Under the pieces are notes generated by a model. It ran no database searches. It saw nothing but the letters and a program-made list of their open reading frames with translations, and was not told the origin of the DNA. Positions 24,934 through 33,538 of a stretch of DNA of 41,498 bases are shown here, one piece after another (positions within the stretch are counted from its first letter, which is position 1; each line of letters begins with the position of its first letter). The position numbers were made by a program, and so were the translations under genes. Source of the DNA: Candidatus Latescibacterota bacterium (GTDB lineage Bacteria > Krumholzibacteriota > Krumholzibacteriia > WVZY01); NCBI GenBank assembly GCA_020352495.1, contig CP070677.1:1725968-1767465 (forward strand), written 5' to 3'.

Positions 24934-25941
24934 ATGCGCAGATTGACATTCCTACTCATTTGGACGGTGTGTGGCGCCAGCGCTACCCTATCCCCGGAGA
25001 CCACCCACGCCGACGACGTCATGATCTTTACTGCCAACCAGGAATTCCTTTCTCGAATATATGTTCTGGATACCGCGGGTAACGTGGTCGATTTCCACCA
25101 GTACGATTTTTACCGGTTCGTTGGTATGGAAGTCGTGGAGGGTGAGTTGTACGTCGCTGAAGCATTCGCCCCGAGGGTTTATAAGGTGGATCCAGAAACC
25201 GGCGATCTGGACGTATTCATCGACGACTGGTCGCTATTCTATTTTTACGATGTTGCCTTTGACGGCACGTATTTCTACGTGGATGAATGGGATTTGAACC
25301 GTTACGACATCAACGGCGACTACGCCGGCACGGCGAGTTTTGACGAAGACGTGCTTGGGTGCGCGTGGGATGGCGAGTACTTTTGGACGCTCGATGACAC
25401 CAATCTGATCAAGTGCTGGGATTTGTCGGGATGGCCATCCGTGACGGCCGTTCCGGACAACAACTTCACTCCGCCGTCGCCTCAATGCCGCGGGCTCTAC
25501 TTCGATGGCGAGTACTTCTGGAGCGCCGAATCCGGCGACACGCCTGGTTGGATCTACAAGTTTGACTATTCGGGCAAGCCGATCGAGGAATGGGTCGAGC
25601 CCGCCTTTAGCGGCTGGGGGACGGCGCTCATCGAAGACCCCGGCACGGGGATATCGCCGAAACCGCTCTCAGCAGACATCGCATTTGGGTTGAAGGGCAA
25701 CTATCCAAATCCTTTCAACCCCACAACGACTATCCACTTCACCCTTCCGAGAGCCGGGTTCGCCGAGTTAACGGTATACGATGTCACCGGTAGGAGGATC
25801 CGCACCCTGATTTCCACTTTTATGGAGGCGGGAGTCCACAAGGTGCCGTGGGACGCGGCTGGACTCGCGAGCGGCGTTTATTGGGCGTTGCTCAGAGCGG
25901 GCGGCCGGACCGCCACCCACAAGATGTGGCTTCTGAAATGA
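24934..25941 (+). CDS. Secreted beta-propeller-like protein with FlgD-like C-terminal domain
   Basis: 335 residues from the ATG at 24934 with AGGAGGAATT upstream (a start ten codons earlier would break the signal peptide). The signal peptide ends near THA-DD. The middle part has repeated propeller-like blades: GMEVVEGELYVAEAFAPRVYKVDPETGDL, DVAFDGTYFYVDEWDLNRYDINGD, GCAWDGEYFWTLDDTNLIKCWDLSG, GLYFDGEYFWSAESGDTPGWIYKFD. From about residue 248 comes the FlgD-like immunoglobulin domain, GNYPNPFNPTTTIHFTLP, VYDVTGRRIRTL, and a final MWLLK. Such tails are associated with extracellular delivery in FCB-type bacteria. The binding target is unknown. Confidence 0.87.
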   Translation: MRRLTFLLIWTVCGASATLSPETTHADDVMIFTANQEFLSRIYVLDTAGNVVDFHQYDFYRFVGMEVVEGELYVAEAFAPRVYKVDPETGDLDVFIDDWSLFYFYDVAFDGTYFYVDEWDLNRYDINGDYAGTASFDEDVLGCAWDGEYFWTLDDTNLIKCWDLSGWPSVTAVPDNNFTPPSPQCRGLYFDGEYFWSAESGDTPGWIYKFDYSGKPIEEWVEPAFSGWGTALIEDPGTGISPKPLSADIAFGLKGNYPNPFNPTTTIHFTLPRAGFAELTVYDVTGRRIRTLISTFMEAGVHKVPWDAAGLASGVYWALLRAGGRTATHKMWLLK

Positions 25942-26037
25942 CCGGACAGTTTCCGCCTGTCAATGAGGCCCGGTTGTCACATTGTTGGGGTCGGCTACGC
26001 GCAAGCGACCGATGACCGGAATATGACCGGCTCGTGA

Positions 26038-26367
26038 TCAAATGAGATCGTTTGGAGCGATTTCCCAATGCACTTCCGGTGCAACGGTCTCACTCGTCTC
26101 CTGCGGCGGTTCACGCAATACGTCGCGTTCCCGCTCCGAGAGGGGCATCGTTTGGCCTGCAAAAAAGGATAGCGTGATCGCGATCACTATGTTGGCGGCG
26201 GCCAAATAGAGAGGTATTGGCCGTCTCCAGAAACTGGTCTCATCGGTCCGCAGACCACGACCTCCAAAGACCCGGCCGAAACGGGTAAGAACAGACCTCT
26301 TGACCCGTGCACTTGGTTCGCTTTTGAACCGCATCAATAGTTCCTCGATATCAAAATCCTTTTTCAT
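26038..26367 (-). CDS. Putative anti-sigma factor, single-pass membrane protein
   Basis: 109 residues; its ATG overlaps the ECF sigma stop by 4 nt and follows GAGGGAGAGAA. A charged cytoplasmic start (MKKDFDIEELLMRFKSEPSARVKRSVLTRF) leads to one membrane helix (IPLYLAAANIVIAITLSFFAG, about 51-71) and a short acidic exterior. No HCC zinc motif is present. Position directly after an ECF sigma gene and the topology suggest an anti-sigma role, but this is inference from context. Confidence 0.65.
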   Translation of the reverse strand: MKKDFDIEELLMRFKSEPSARVKRSVLTRFGRVFGGRGLRTDETSFWRRPIPLYLAAANIVIAITLSFFAGQTMPLSERERDVLREPPQETSETVAPEVHWEIAPNDLI

Positions 26368-26933
26368 TTTCTCTCCCTCTTCTTGTGGGACCCCCCCAGC
26401 TCTCCCTTCAGTATCTTGACGGCGTTGAACATTCGACTCCTCGCGGTTCCTTCGGGTATTCCGAGGACTTCGGCGATGTCACCGTATGGCATCCCCGACC
26501 CGATCCTCAGAGAAACGACCTCACGAAGATGGTCGGGGAGCCCGCTGACAAGGCGAATCGCGGTCTCTTCCATCAGCTCCGCCGATTCGTCCCTAACCGA
26601 ATGGTCGTCTAGTGGAATTCTGTCGAACTCATTCGGATCGAGCACAACAATCTTTGACCGTTGACGGACATGGTTGCGCCCCACATTTAGAGCTATAGTA
26701 TAGAGCCAGTGAAAAAACGGATGAGTTGGCTGGTAAGAGCCAATGCCGTCGATGGCCCTGAAGAATACCTCTTGTGTCAAATCATCCAATACGCTTCGAT
26801 CCGGCCCGGCAAAAGATGCCAGGGCCCTCGCGATGCCCGTCGCGTGACGATCATAGATCTCCTCGAATGCGGAGATGTCACCCTGTTTCGCGCGACGGGC
26901 CAGGTCTTTGTCACTAAGGCTTTTGTTTTTCAC
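26364..26933 (-). CDS. ECF-type RNA polymerase sigma factor
   Basis: 189 residues. Region 2: AFEEIYDRHATGIARALASF and LDDLTQEVFFRAIDGIGSYQ, with HPFFHWLYTIALNVGRNHVRQR. Region 4: LPDHLREVVSLRIGSGMPYGDIAEVLGIPEGTARSRMFNAVKIL, a clear helix-turn-helix for the -35 element. The gene overlaps both neighbours by ATGA: the TPR gene upstream and the anti-sigma gene downstream. ECF factors usually regulate their own operon in response to an envelope or intracellular cue. Confidence 0.93.
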   Translation of the reverse strand: MKNKSLSDKDLARRAKQGDISAFEEIYDRHATGIARALASFAGPDRSVLDDLTQEVFFRAIDGIGSYQPTHPFFHWLYTIALNVGRNHVRQRSKIVVLDPNEFDRIPLDDHSVRDESAELMEETAIRLVSGLPDHLREVVSLRIGSGMPYGDIAEVLGIPEGTARSRMFNAVKILKGELGGSHKKRERK

Positions 26934-28063
26934 TTTTTCTGGAGCGATTTGATCACATACGATAGCCTGTCCATCTCATGGAATTCCGTTATGTCCAGTG
27001 CTTTGTCGAGCAGTAGTCTCATCGTGTCAGCACTCACGCCCTCCTGATTGGCCAGATTGTACACGCAGCTAATGTAGTTGGCCAATAGTCGGGAATGGCC
27101 TGGCACCAGATCCCACGAAAAGCTCCAGTCGGTCGCCGAGTCCAACCGATACTTTTCGAGAAACAAACGTGCCGACTCTTCCGGGGTGAGTCCCTTACCC
27201 GATGCGCGCAAATTCATTCCCTCGGTAACCAGTTCGGGGGAAAAGCCAAGGTCCCCAAAATCGACCGACGCGGCAAAGTACACGGGGGCCTTTTGCTCAT
27301 CGATCATTCTTTTTAGCAGTGTGCTCGAGAGGGATAGGTCGTCCTCGGCTTCGATTCGACCCCCGGGTTTTACGGAGGGATACCGCTCGAATAGAGCCTC
27401 GACATAATCGTTCACGTTGAGGAGGTGGCGGTTGACGACTGCGACGTCACTCCTAAAACCCATTCCCGCCTGCAATGCCAAAGGCGGAAACGTATCGTTA
27501 TCACCGTTGGTTATGAGGACAGCGCCCTGGGGCAGTCCGACCAGCATATTGTATGCATAGTCCTCTAGGGGCCGGGGGATGACCCGTTGTCTGAATATGG
27601 TTTTGAGCACCTCCTCCGATTTGGCGAGCTCCCCACGCGAATTGTAGATGACGACAAGTGTCTTGAGCCCGTGCTCGTGATCGGGGGCGATACCCCTGCA
27701 TCTTTCGAGAAGCTCGGTGGCCCTCTCCGTGTCGTGTTTGTACTTGGACAGTATCTTCCCGAGAAAGGCAAGCGCTGCCGCGTCTTCGGGCGCGATCTCC
27801 ACCGCGCGTTTCCCGGCAATGTATGCCGCCTCCACCTCCCCGGCGTACTCGTATGCCATTCCCAAGTTGACAAGGGCTACCGGCGATTCGCCGTGTTTGG
27901 CGATATATTCCTTCCATTCTCTCGCCAGCTCGACATATGAAGCCTGATCGAGCTCCCGTTCGGTGAGCCGCGGGACGATCTGTGGTTGAGACAACCCAAC
28001 CCCCGCGTCGAACAGAACAAACAAAAGGCATGCGGCAATGGTCCTTCGCGCGTATACGTTCAT
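26930..28063 (-). CDS. Exported TPR protein with DUF2723-like GDNDTF segment
   Basis: 377 residues from the second of two adjacent ATGs (28061-28063), six nt after AAGGAG; the first ATG would sit too close. A signal peptide (NVYARRTIAACLLFVLFDAGVGLS) precedes TPR units (SPVALVNLGMAYEYAGEVEAAYIAGKRAVEIAPED, DAAALAFLGKILSKYKHDTERATELLERC). After residue 175 it reads GAVLITNGDNDTFPPLALQ and then SDVAVVNRHLLNVNDYVEALF. This closely recalls the C-terminal segment of DUF2723-type membrane proteins (NGDNDTFPLWYLQ, PDVRVVNLSLL), here without their membrane part. The 3' end overlaps the ECF sigma start by ATGA. Envelope location and operon position suggest it may be linked to the signal read by the sigma factor. 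Confidence 0.85.
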   Translation of the reverse strand: MNVYARRTIAACLLFVLFDAGVGLSQPQIVPRLTERELDQASYVELAREWKEYIAKHGESPVALVNLGMAYEYAGEVEAAYIAGKRAVEIAPEDAAALAFLGKILSKYKHDTERATELLERCRGIAPDHEHGLKTLVVIYNSRGELAKSEEVLKTIFRQRVIPRPLEDYAYNMLVGLPQGAVLITNGDNDTFPPLALQAGMGFRSDVAVVNRHLLNVNDYVEALFERYPSVKPGGRIEAEDDLSLSSTLLKRMIDEQKAPVYFAASVDFGDLGFSPELVTEGMNLRASGKGLTPEESARLFLEKYRLDSATDWSFSWDLVPGHSRLLANYISCVYNLANQEGVSADTMRLLLDKALDITEFHEMDRLSYVIKSLQKK

Positions 28064-28372
28064 CATCGTCTCCTTACAGGTAGGGAATTTCTGCGGTACC
28101 CCTTTGTTAGAGAACACGCAAGGGAGCAAAACGTTCACGAGAATCGGGTAGGGCATGCGAGATATTTTGTGGCAACCGTGTATTTCCCACCGTCCATCGA
28201 AGAAAAAAATGGGCCACCGGGCGCTCCTGGGGCATGAAACGTGCGTAGATCGGGCCCAGCGGCATGCAACGGCACGCTACGAGCGGCAAAAAACGATATT
28301 GCCACCCCACGGGTCGAGTTGCTAACCTGCACGGGATTCTGGGCAGGCTTAGACAAAAAGGAGGTCGGAGTC
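28064..28372. other. Divergent intergenic region
   Basis: 309 bp between the TPR/ECF operon (minus) and the OmpA-type lipoprotein (plus). Both sets of promoters should lie here, but no pair of hexamers with proper spacing stands out. An ECF-specific motif cannot be judged from one copy. Confidence 0.4.
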
Positions 28373-29038
28373 GTGAGAAAAACTCTTGTTGTTGCGTTAG
28401 TTGCGGTGTTGGTGGTAGCGATGATGGGCTGCTCATGGAGCCGGAAGACCAAGGGCGCGATCATCGGTGCGGGCACCGGTGCGGCGGTCGGAGGCGTCAT
28501 CGGCAAAAAGGCGGGAAACACGGCGGCCGGAGCGATCATCGGTGCCGCGATTGGTGGTGCCGCGGGCGCATACATAGGCAGCTACATGGACAAACAGGCA
28601 GCCGAGATGCAGCGTGATCTGGAAGGCGCGAAGATCGAGCGAATCGGAGAAGGCATCAAAATCACTTTTGATTCGGGTCTTTTGTTCGACGTAGACAGGG
28701 CCACTCTAAAGGCCGCGAGCAAAAGCAACTTATCGAACCTCGCCACCATCCTCAACAAATATGAGGACACTGAAGTTCTACTCGAGGGTCACACGGACGC
28801 GACAGGCTCCGACGAATACAACCTCGAGCTGTCCGAGAAACGCGCGCAGTCGGTCGCTAACTACCTCGCGAGCCTCGAGGTCAACCCCACGCGCTTTACG
28901 ATCATGGGATACGGCGAGGATCAACCCGTCGCCGATAATGAAACCGAGACAGGGCGGCAACAGAACCGCCGTGTCGAGGTAGCCATTTACGCAAACGACA
29001 AGCTGAAGAAAGCGGCGGAGGAACAAGCCGGCGGATAA
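28373..29038 (+). CDS. OmpA-family lipoprotein with glycine-zipper
   Basis: 221 residues from the GTG at 28373 with a perfect AAGGAGGT seven nt upstream; the open frame reaches 44 codons further but without a signal peptide start. VRKTLVVALVAVLVVAMMGC is a lipoprotein signal (lipobox MMGC, Cys20). A glycine-zipper stretch (AIIGAGTGAAVGGVIGKKAGN, AIIGAAIGGAAGAYIGSY) follows. The OmpA C-terminal domain has ITFDSGLLFDVD, LLEGHTDATGSDEYNLELSEKRAQSV, and MGYGEDQPVADN with NRRVEVAI. The Asp and Arg that hold peptidoglycan diaminopimelate are present. It resembles YiaD/Pal-type proteins and should tie the outer membrane to the cell wall. Confidence 0.92.
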   Translation: MRKTLVVALVAVLVVAMMGCSWSRKTKGAIIGAGTGAAVGGVIGKKAGNTAAGAIIGAAIGGAAGAYIGSYMDKQAAEMQRDLEGAKIERIGEGIKITFDSGLLFDVDRATLKAASKSNLSNLATILNKYEDTEVLLEGHTDATGSDEYNLELSEKRAQSVANYLASLEVNPTRFTIMGYGEDQPVADNETETGRQQNRRVEVAIYANDKLKKAAEEQAGG

Positions 29039-29064
29039 GCATCGCTGCCATTGATGGGAACATG

Positions 29065-29079
29065 AACCGGGTGCCGGTT
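29065..29079 (+). terminator. Small hairpin after the OmpA-type gene
   Basis: AACCGG-GTG-CCGGTT, 6-bp perfect stem, 27 nt after the stop, with only a short T run. Weak terminator candidate. Confidence 0.35.
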
Positions 29080-29290
29080 TGACCAGCCCCTTTAATAGCA
29101 CCCCTCAGTAACTCAGGGTGGGATGGTCATACCGGCATCCGGCGTTTCACGAACCGACATTACGGGCCCGATCTCGACTCACTCGATTCGTGCCATACGA
29201 AGGCTACGGCAGATAAAGAACCCCCAGTCTTGGTGTACTTCGCCGGACCCGCCGGCCCCCTTGGGATCGAACACAACAGGAGGGATCCCA

Positions 29291-29848
29291 TCATCTTGCC
29301 GGCGCCCCACGACGATAAACCTGCGAATCATACCAGATCGGCTCGAGACGATTGAGAAACGCATCGAAGATCTCGCCCTCGATTCTACCCGTCGAGTTGC
29401 AGTCGAACCATCCCGCGATACGTTCGACCACCCCCGACCCTGCCGTAACGTACCGCCCCTCGACGACGGCGTTGATTCTCAGAATCACCGCCCCATCGGA
29501 AAGTGGCGAGAGGTGCAAAATGAGTTGAGCCCTCAGCCTATCCACCCGCGCCGTCGAACCGGGCCATCTACGACAGGCATACGGGTCTCTGTTCGTGCCC
29601 ATCGTCAGCTGCTCCGTGGCGATGGACCCCGACTCCTCGGTCATGCCTTCGATAGTCCATCCGTACTCTTCGAGCACGCCGACAACCGTCCACCACGCGT
29701 CCTCGAAAGGCACCTCGATCGTGACGAACCAACCGTCGTCATACGATAATTGATACCCGGCGGCCGACGTCACCACATCCGGTCTATGAGCCCTTGTGCA
29801 TGACAAAAAGAGGATCAGCGATAGAACCGCCGTAGTCACCTTGGCCAT
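29291..29848 (-). CDS. Lipoprotein, unknown function
   Basis: 185 residues; ATG six nt after AGGAG. Signal MAKVTTAVLSLILFLSC with lipobox LFLSC (Cys17). The mature region has EVPFEDAWWTVVGVLEEYGWTIEGMTEESGSIATEQ, a pattern seen in small envelope lipoproteins with a BamC-like or DUF-type alpha/beta fold (helix, then a strand with an 'S/G-x-I-x-T-E' turn). Two cysteines later in the chain may pair. It lies 47 nt after the gene at 29896-30396. I cannot name a family with confidence. Confidence 0.72.
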   Translation of the reverse strand: MAKVTTAVLSLILFLSCTRAHRPDVVTSAAGYQLSYDDGWFVTIEVPFEDAWWTVVGVLEEYGWTIEGMTEESGSIATEQLTMGTNRDPYACRRWPGSTARVDRLRAQLILHLSPLSDGAVILRINAVVEGRYVTAGSGVVERIAGWFDCNSTGRIEGEIFDAFLNRLEPIWYDSQVYRRGAPAR

Positions 29849-29895
29849 ACGTTACTCCTCGCTTGATTCTGTATTACGGATTGGGACTCGCCCGT

Positions 29896-30396
29896 CTAGC
29901 GGTCCGGGTGCCAACGGACACGAAGATTCCACCTGGGATCATCCGCCTTGGCCGATCCACCAAAAAACGCACCGAGCGCAGCCATCGCGCCGGCCAGATA
30001 CCATGAGGTCCGCTCGTCCCAAGCACCGGTAGTCATTCCCAAGGCGCCCACAGCCAACCCGAGCGTCATCCCGATATCGGCGCCCTGGATCGCGCATTCC
30101 AGCCGCGACAACCTGTACGTTTCATAACCAAACATCAGCCGTGTATTTCTCGCAAGGTACATTGACAGGGGCCGTGCCGTATTCGTTTGAAAGGGTCTCA
30201 GATTAGGCGGTGTGTCTGAACCGGGAGACAAGACGAGAGCGCTGTCACCGACGGCGGCGACGGGCGATGGTGGGGTGGGTGGTTGCTTCTCCGCGTCGGC
30301 GGTCGTGGTCTGTGACTGCGATCGTGTCGTCGACACGAGAAGAACGAAAATCAATGGGGCGACCCACACCGGAACATATTTGCTACGGACGGTCAA
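29896..30396 (-). CDS. Small exported protein with glycine-rich helices, unknown
   Basis: 166 residues, starting at a TTG (30394-30396) eight nt after AAGGA; no better start exists nearby. A signal peptide (VPVWVAPLIFVLLVSTTRS) leads to a Pro/Ser/Thr-rich linker of about 50 residues. Two glycine/alanine-rich hydrophobic segments follow (IGMTLGLAVGALGMTTGAW and YLAGAMAALGAFFGG). The C-terminus is basic. It probably forms a short transcript with the lipoprotein downstream. No family is recognised. Confidence 0.58.
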   Translation of the reverse strand: MTVRSKYVPVWVAPLIFVLLVSTTRSQSQTTTADAEKQPPTPPSPVAAVGDSALVLSPGSDTPPNLRPFQTNTARPLSMYLARNTRLMFGYETYRLSRLECAIQGADIGMTLGLAVGALGMTTGAWDERTSWYLAGAMAALGAFFGGSAKADDPRWNLRVRWHPDR

Positions 30397-30525
30397 TGGT
30401 TTGTTCCTTACATAAACGACCGTGAGTATAGCACGCGGGAGTTCCCAAAACCAGACACCGATTACCCTTTGGTACCGGCCACCTGTTGCGCAACACGCCC
30501 CGACACTGTTCGATGAGAGAGGCTC

Positions 30526-31401
30526 TCACAGATCGAACTCCATCTCGTATTGCGAAACGAACATATCGAACCCAAGCTTTTCCAGCAGCGTCCGCATTCC
30601 CGTATCCGAATGCTCGACGTTGTTGAGCCGGATGGACTCGACGCAGGGATCCAACTCGTTCACGAGACGCATCAAGAGACCCGAGGCGATGCCTCTGCGG
30701 CGTAAACCCCTCTTGACCACCAATGTCATCACCCAGTTGAGCAACGGGTAATAGACGATCAGACCGACACACTCGCCGTTGACAAACGCGCCATACAGCT
30801 CGACTTCATCGGGGATGCGACGGATCGAAGCAAAACTATTTTCCCAAGACGGGCGCCATTCCAGATGATCATCAAACGACTCGAGTATGTCTTGTCCAAC
30901 GGGCTGAACGTCGAGTTCCGCGATGGCCTCGGTGTCATAACTAAAGCCTGTCTTCTTGCGTTCCAACTGAAAACAATCGAATTCACGAGCGATCTCAAAC
31001 CCGGTTTTCCTATAGGCCCTGATGGCGGGTTCGTTGACCTGAAGGACTTCCAAGACAAACTTCTTGACCCGTTCCCCTCTTAGCCGGGGGAGGACGTACT
31101 CAAACATCCCGTTGGCCAGCCCCTGCCCCCGGTAGTCGGGTACGATACCGGTGCCTATATCGTATGCGGATTTGACGTCTCCCCAACGGTCGATCCCGAT
31201 CACCGTAACCCCCACCATCCGCTCTCCGTCAAAAGCGCCAACCGATGAGCCAAAATCGACTCCGTTCTTGATCGCTCGGTTGAACAGCATTTGCTCGGTC
31301 ACATCGCTTACTTTCAGATGATAGTCTGCGAAGGCTTCGAGAAATGTCTTGTAGACTTGTGGAAAGTCTTCCACGGCAAGAAACGCGTATCTAACGGCCA
31401 T
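30526..31401 (-). CDS. Tandem GNAT N-acetyltransferase
   Basis: 291 residues; ATG after AAAAGGAGAATG. Two GNAT domains. The first (about 1-145) has GTGIVPDYRGQGLANGMFEYVLPRL, the acetyl-CoA pyrophosphate loop Q/R-x-x-G-x-G/A, and VLQVNEPAIRAYRKTGFE. The second (about 160-290) has LVVKRGLRRRGIASGLLMRLVNEL and ends LLEKLGFDMFVSQYEM. The second domain keeps the core acetyl-CoA loop. The substrate is not evident. It is cytosolic and appears to be a single gene. The 450 bp upstream is shared with the divergent propeller gene. Confidence 0.88.
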   Translation of the reverse strand: MAVRYAFLAVEDFPQVYKTFLEAFADYHLKVSDVTEQMLFNRAIKNGVDFGSSVGAFDGERMVGVTVIGIDRWGDVKSAYDIGTGIVPDYRGQGLANGMFEYVLPRLRGERVKKFVLEVLQVNEPAIRAYRKTGFEIAREFDCFQLERKKTGFSYDTEAIAELDVQPVGQDILESFDDHLEWRPSWENSFASIRRIPDEVELYGAFVNGECVGLIVYYPLLNWVMTLVVKRGLRRRGIASGLLMRLVNELDPCVESIRLNNVEHSDTGMRTLLEKLGFDMFVSQYEMEFDL

Positions 31402-31851
31402 TCACATTCTCCTTTTGAGCCCTCACTTGGATCCAAATTCGTCGTTTCGTTGGTATCAACCCGACACCCGTCGTTGATGACTACCGAACTTAAACCGAAG
31501 TTCCATGAAATTTGATCCCTCGAATGTCAGGATATTACACCACAAGTAGACCCGCGTTCATGGCCAAACCCGAACCCGACCTCGAGCGTTGAGGTAAGAT
31601 CCCGCAGCAATCCTTTGGTTTTACGTGGGTTGGGCCGGTCCCAATTGGTGTCGTGGGCCTGGCGGATTTCGCTCTGCCAGATCGCCAAATCCCGGGACAC
31701 ATTGAGTGGGGCGGTGTTTCAAGATTTATACGGCCGGCACGACTCTTCCCCACACACGTCGCGCCTCGCACTTCGAGAAGAGGGGCTGTCACGCCTGACA
31801 TGTGGCGTTTTGGGTCGGCGCGGCGGCCTCCACCAGCAAAGGGAGAAGCAA
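31402..31851. other. Divergent intergenic region
   Basis: 450 bp between the GNAT gene (minus) and the propeller gene (plus). Overlapping frames here have no ribosome site. A weak stem ACGCC/GGCGT followed by TTTT at 31791-31811 lies just before the propeller ribosome site. No clear promoter is seen. Confidence 0.4.
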
Positions 31852-32943
31852 ATGATGGTCTCGAGGTTAGGTGTTTTAACAATTGCCGTGGCTCTCGCCT
31901 GTGGCAACGGTCTCGCGGAGGACCAAGACGTCGTACTCTACAACGGCGGTCCCCAACACACGGGTGTCTATGACACAGAACCCCTGACCGAACTCAAAGG
32001 GCTAAAATGGAAGTTCGAAACAATCGGAGAGGTCACGTCTCCACCGCTGATCCACGACGGGATAGTGTATTTCGGGGATTGGAAAGGGTACTTCTATGCC
32101 GTCGATGTGAAAACAGGGGAAGAAAAATGGAGATTCCTCGCCGGCGAAGCCGCAGCGGGTCCGCCGACATTGTGCGGGGGGATTGCGTATTGGGGGTGCC
32201 GAGCGGGATTCTTTTATGCATTGGACAGCGTCACAGGGGAGGAGAAATGGCGGATCGAGGTCGACGGAGGGATTTGTTTCCCGCCGCTCATTAGAGGCGG
32301 GTTGGCCTATTTCACCAGCCACGCCAAACAACTGTACATTGCCAACATCAAAACAGCCGAGCTCGTCGATACGATCAAGACCGATAACGGAATGTGCTGC
32401 AGTCCCTCACTGCTGGATGGGGCTGTATACTTTACTGACTGGGACGGAAACGTCTATGCGATGGACGTGGAGACTCGGACCCAAAAATGGAGATTTAAGG
32501 CAAAGAAAAAGATCTACCACGCGCCCGCCATCTACGAAGGGACCGGATACGTCGGGAGTCATGACAGTACGGTCTACGCCATAGATCTCGAGACGGGGAA
32601 AGAACGATGGCGTTTCAAAACCGACGGTCCCATTGGCAACGATCCAGCGGTTGGAGAGGGCATCGTTTATCTCAGCACGAGAGATAGCCACTTTCACGCC
32701 CTCGACGCCAAAACCGGGCGAGAGATCTGGAACCTCAAGAAAGAAGGGAAGGTGTATGCAAAGCCTGCCTTGGCGGGCAACGTCGTCTACTTTGGTGGTG
32801 GTGATTACTTTCTTTACGCGCTGGACCCGCGGACGGGGGTCGAAAAATGGAAGTTCCAAGCGGCGAATATGGTGTGCAACCCCGTCGTCCACGGCGGAAT
32901 GGTATTCTTTGGAAGCGGCGCGGCTCTATATGCTCTGGAGTGA
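31852..32943 (+). CDS. PQQ/BamB-like eight-bladed beta-propeller protein, exported
   Basis: 363 residues; two adjacent ATGs (31852 and 31855) follow AAAGGGAGAAG. A short signal peptide (VSRLGVLTIAVALACGNGLA) ends before EDQD. The chain is built from repeats of about 40 residues with the BamB/PQQ-enzyme pattern: PP[LT].....G.[VI]Y[FW]G....[GD]..YA[LV]D..TG.E.W.F. Examples are IVYFGDWKGYFYAVDVKTGEEKWRF, VYFTDWDGNVYAMDVETRTQKWRF and GYVGSHDSTVYAIDLETGKERWRF; seven to eight copies are visible. Catalytic residues of quinoprotein dehydrogenases are not evident, so a binding or scaffold role is more likely. No FlgD-like tail is present. It may be periplasmic. yjbQ follows 61 nt later. Confidence 0.9.
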   Translation: MMVSRLGVLTIAVALACGNGLAEDQDVVLYNGGPQHTGVYDTEPLTELKGLKWKFETIGEVTSPPLIHDGIVYFGDWKGYFYAVDVKTGEEKWRFLAGEAAAGPPTLCGGIAYWGCRAGFFYALDSVTGEEKWRIEVDGGICFPPLIRGGLAYFTSHAKQLYIANIKTAELVDTIKTDNGMCCSPSLLDGAVYFTDWDGNVYAMDVETRTQKWRFKAKKKIYHAPAIYEGTGYVGSHDSTVYAIDLETGKERWRFKTDGPIGNDPAVGEGIVYLSTRDSHFHALDAKTGREIWNLKKEGKVYAKPALAGNVVYFGGGDYFLYALDPRTGVEKWKFQAANMVCNPVVHGGMVFFGSGAALYALE

Positions 32944-32954
32944 GTTCTGAGGTG

Positions 32955-32963
32955 TGATAAAAT
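32955..32963 (+). promoter_or_regulatory. Extended -10 promoter before yjbQ
   Basis: TGA-TAAAAT in the 61-nt gap before yjbQ, with no -35 match. Confidence 0.38.
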
Positions 32964-33004
32964 GGGAGGGGTTCGTGTGTATCGAATAGTAGAGAGGGAA
33001 ACCA

Positions 33005-33436
33005 ATGAGCTGGTTCCAGAAAGAGATCACCCTTTCCCCAAAACGACGAGGATTCCACCTCGTCACCACCGAAATCGAGGCGAAAATCCCCGAGATTGGA
33101 CGTTTTGAAATCGGTTTGGCTCACATTTTCATCCAACACACGTCCGCGTCACTGACACTCAATGAAAACGCAGACCCCACCGTTCGCACCGACATGGAAT
33201 CGCACTTCAACCAGATGGTTCCGGAGAACGCTCCCTACTTTATCCACACAATGGAGGGATCCGACGACATGCCGGCTCATCTCAAGTCCGCCATCCTCGG
33301 AAGCAGTGTCGTGGTCCCCATCACGCGGGGCCGGTTGAATCTCGGGACGTGGCAGGGAGTCTATCTCTGTGAGCATCGCAACCGCGCCAGGGGCCGCCGG
33401 CTCGTCGTCACGATTACCGGAGAGAACAAGTCGTAG
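33005..33436 (+). CDS. yjbQ: YjbQ / UPF0047 family protein
   Basis: 143 residues; ATG preceded by AGAGGGAAACC. All hallmarks of the family are present: GLAHIFIQHTSASLTLNENADPTVRTDME, HTMEGSDDMPAHLKS, VPITRGRLNLGTWQGVYLCEHRN and the final RRLVVTITGE. The family (about 135-145 residues) includes proteins with weak thiamine-phosphate synthase activity ('secondary thiamine-phosphate synthase'); the true role is not settled. The conserved histidines that bind metal are kept. Cytosolic. The gene converges with the C25 peptidase gene 102 bp away. Confidence 0.95.
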   Translation: MSWFQKEITLSPKRRGFHLVTTEIEAKIPEIGRFEIGLAHIFIQHTSASLTLNENADPTVRTDMESHFNQMVPENAPYFIHTMEGSDDMPAHLKSAILGSSVVVPITRGRLNLGTWQGVYLCEHRNRARGRRLVVTITGENKS

Positions 33437-33538
33437 GCCGTTTTCCTTTGTCGGCGACGCCCTGGACCGTCGCAAGATCGGCGGCACGTTATGTCGGCAG
33501 TGTCGGTGACGTGAACGATCGGCCGGCTCTCACAGGAA

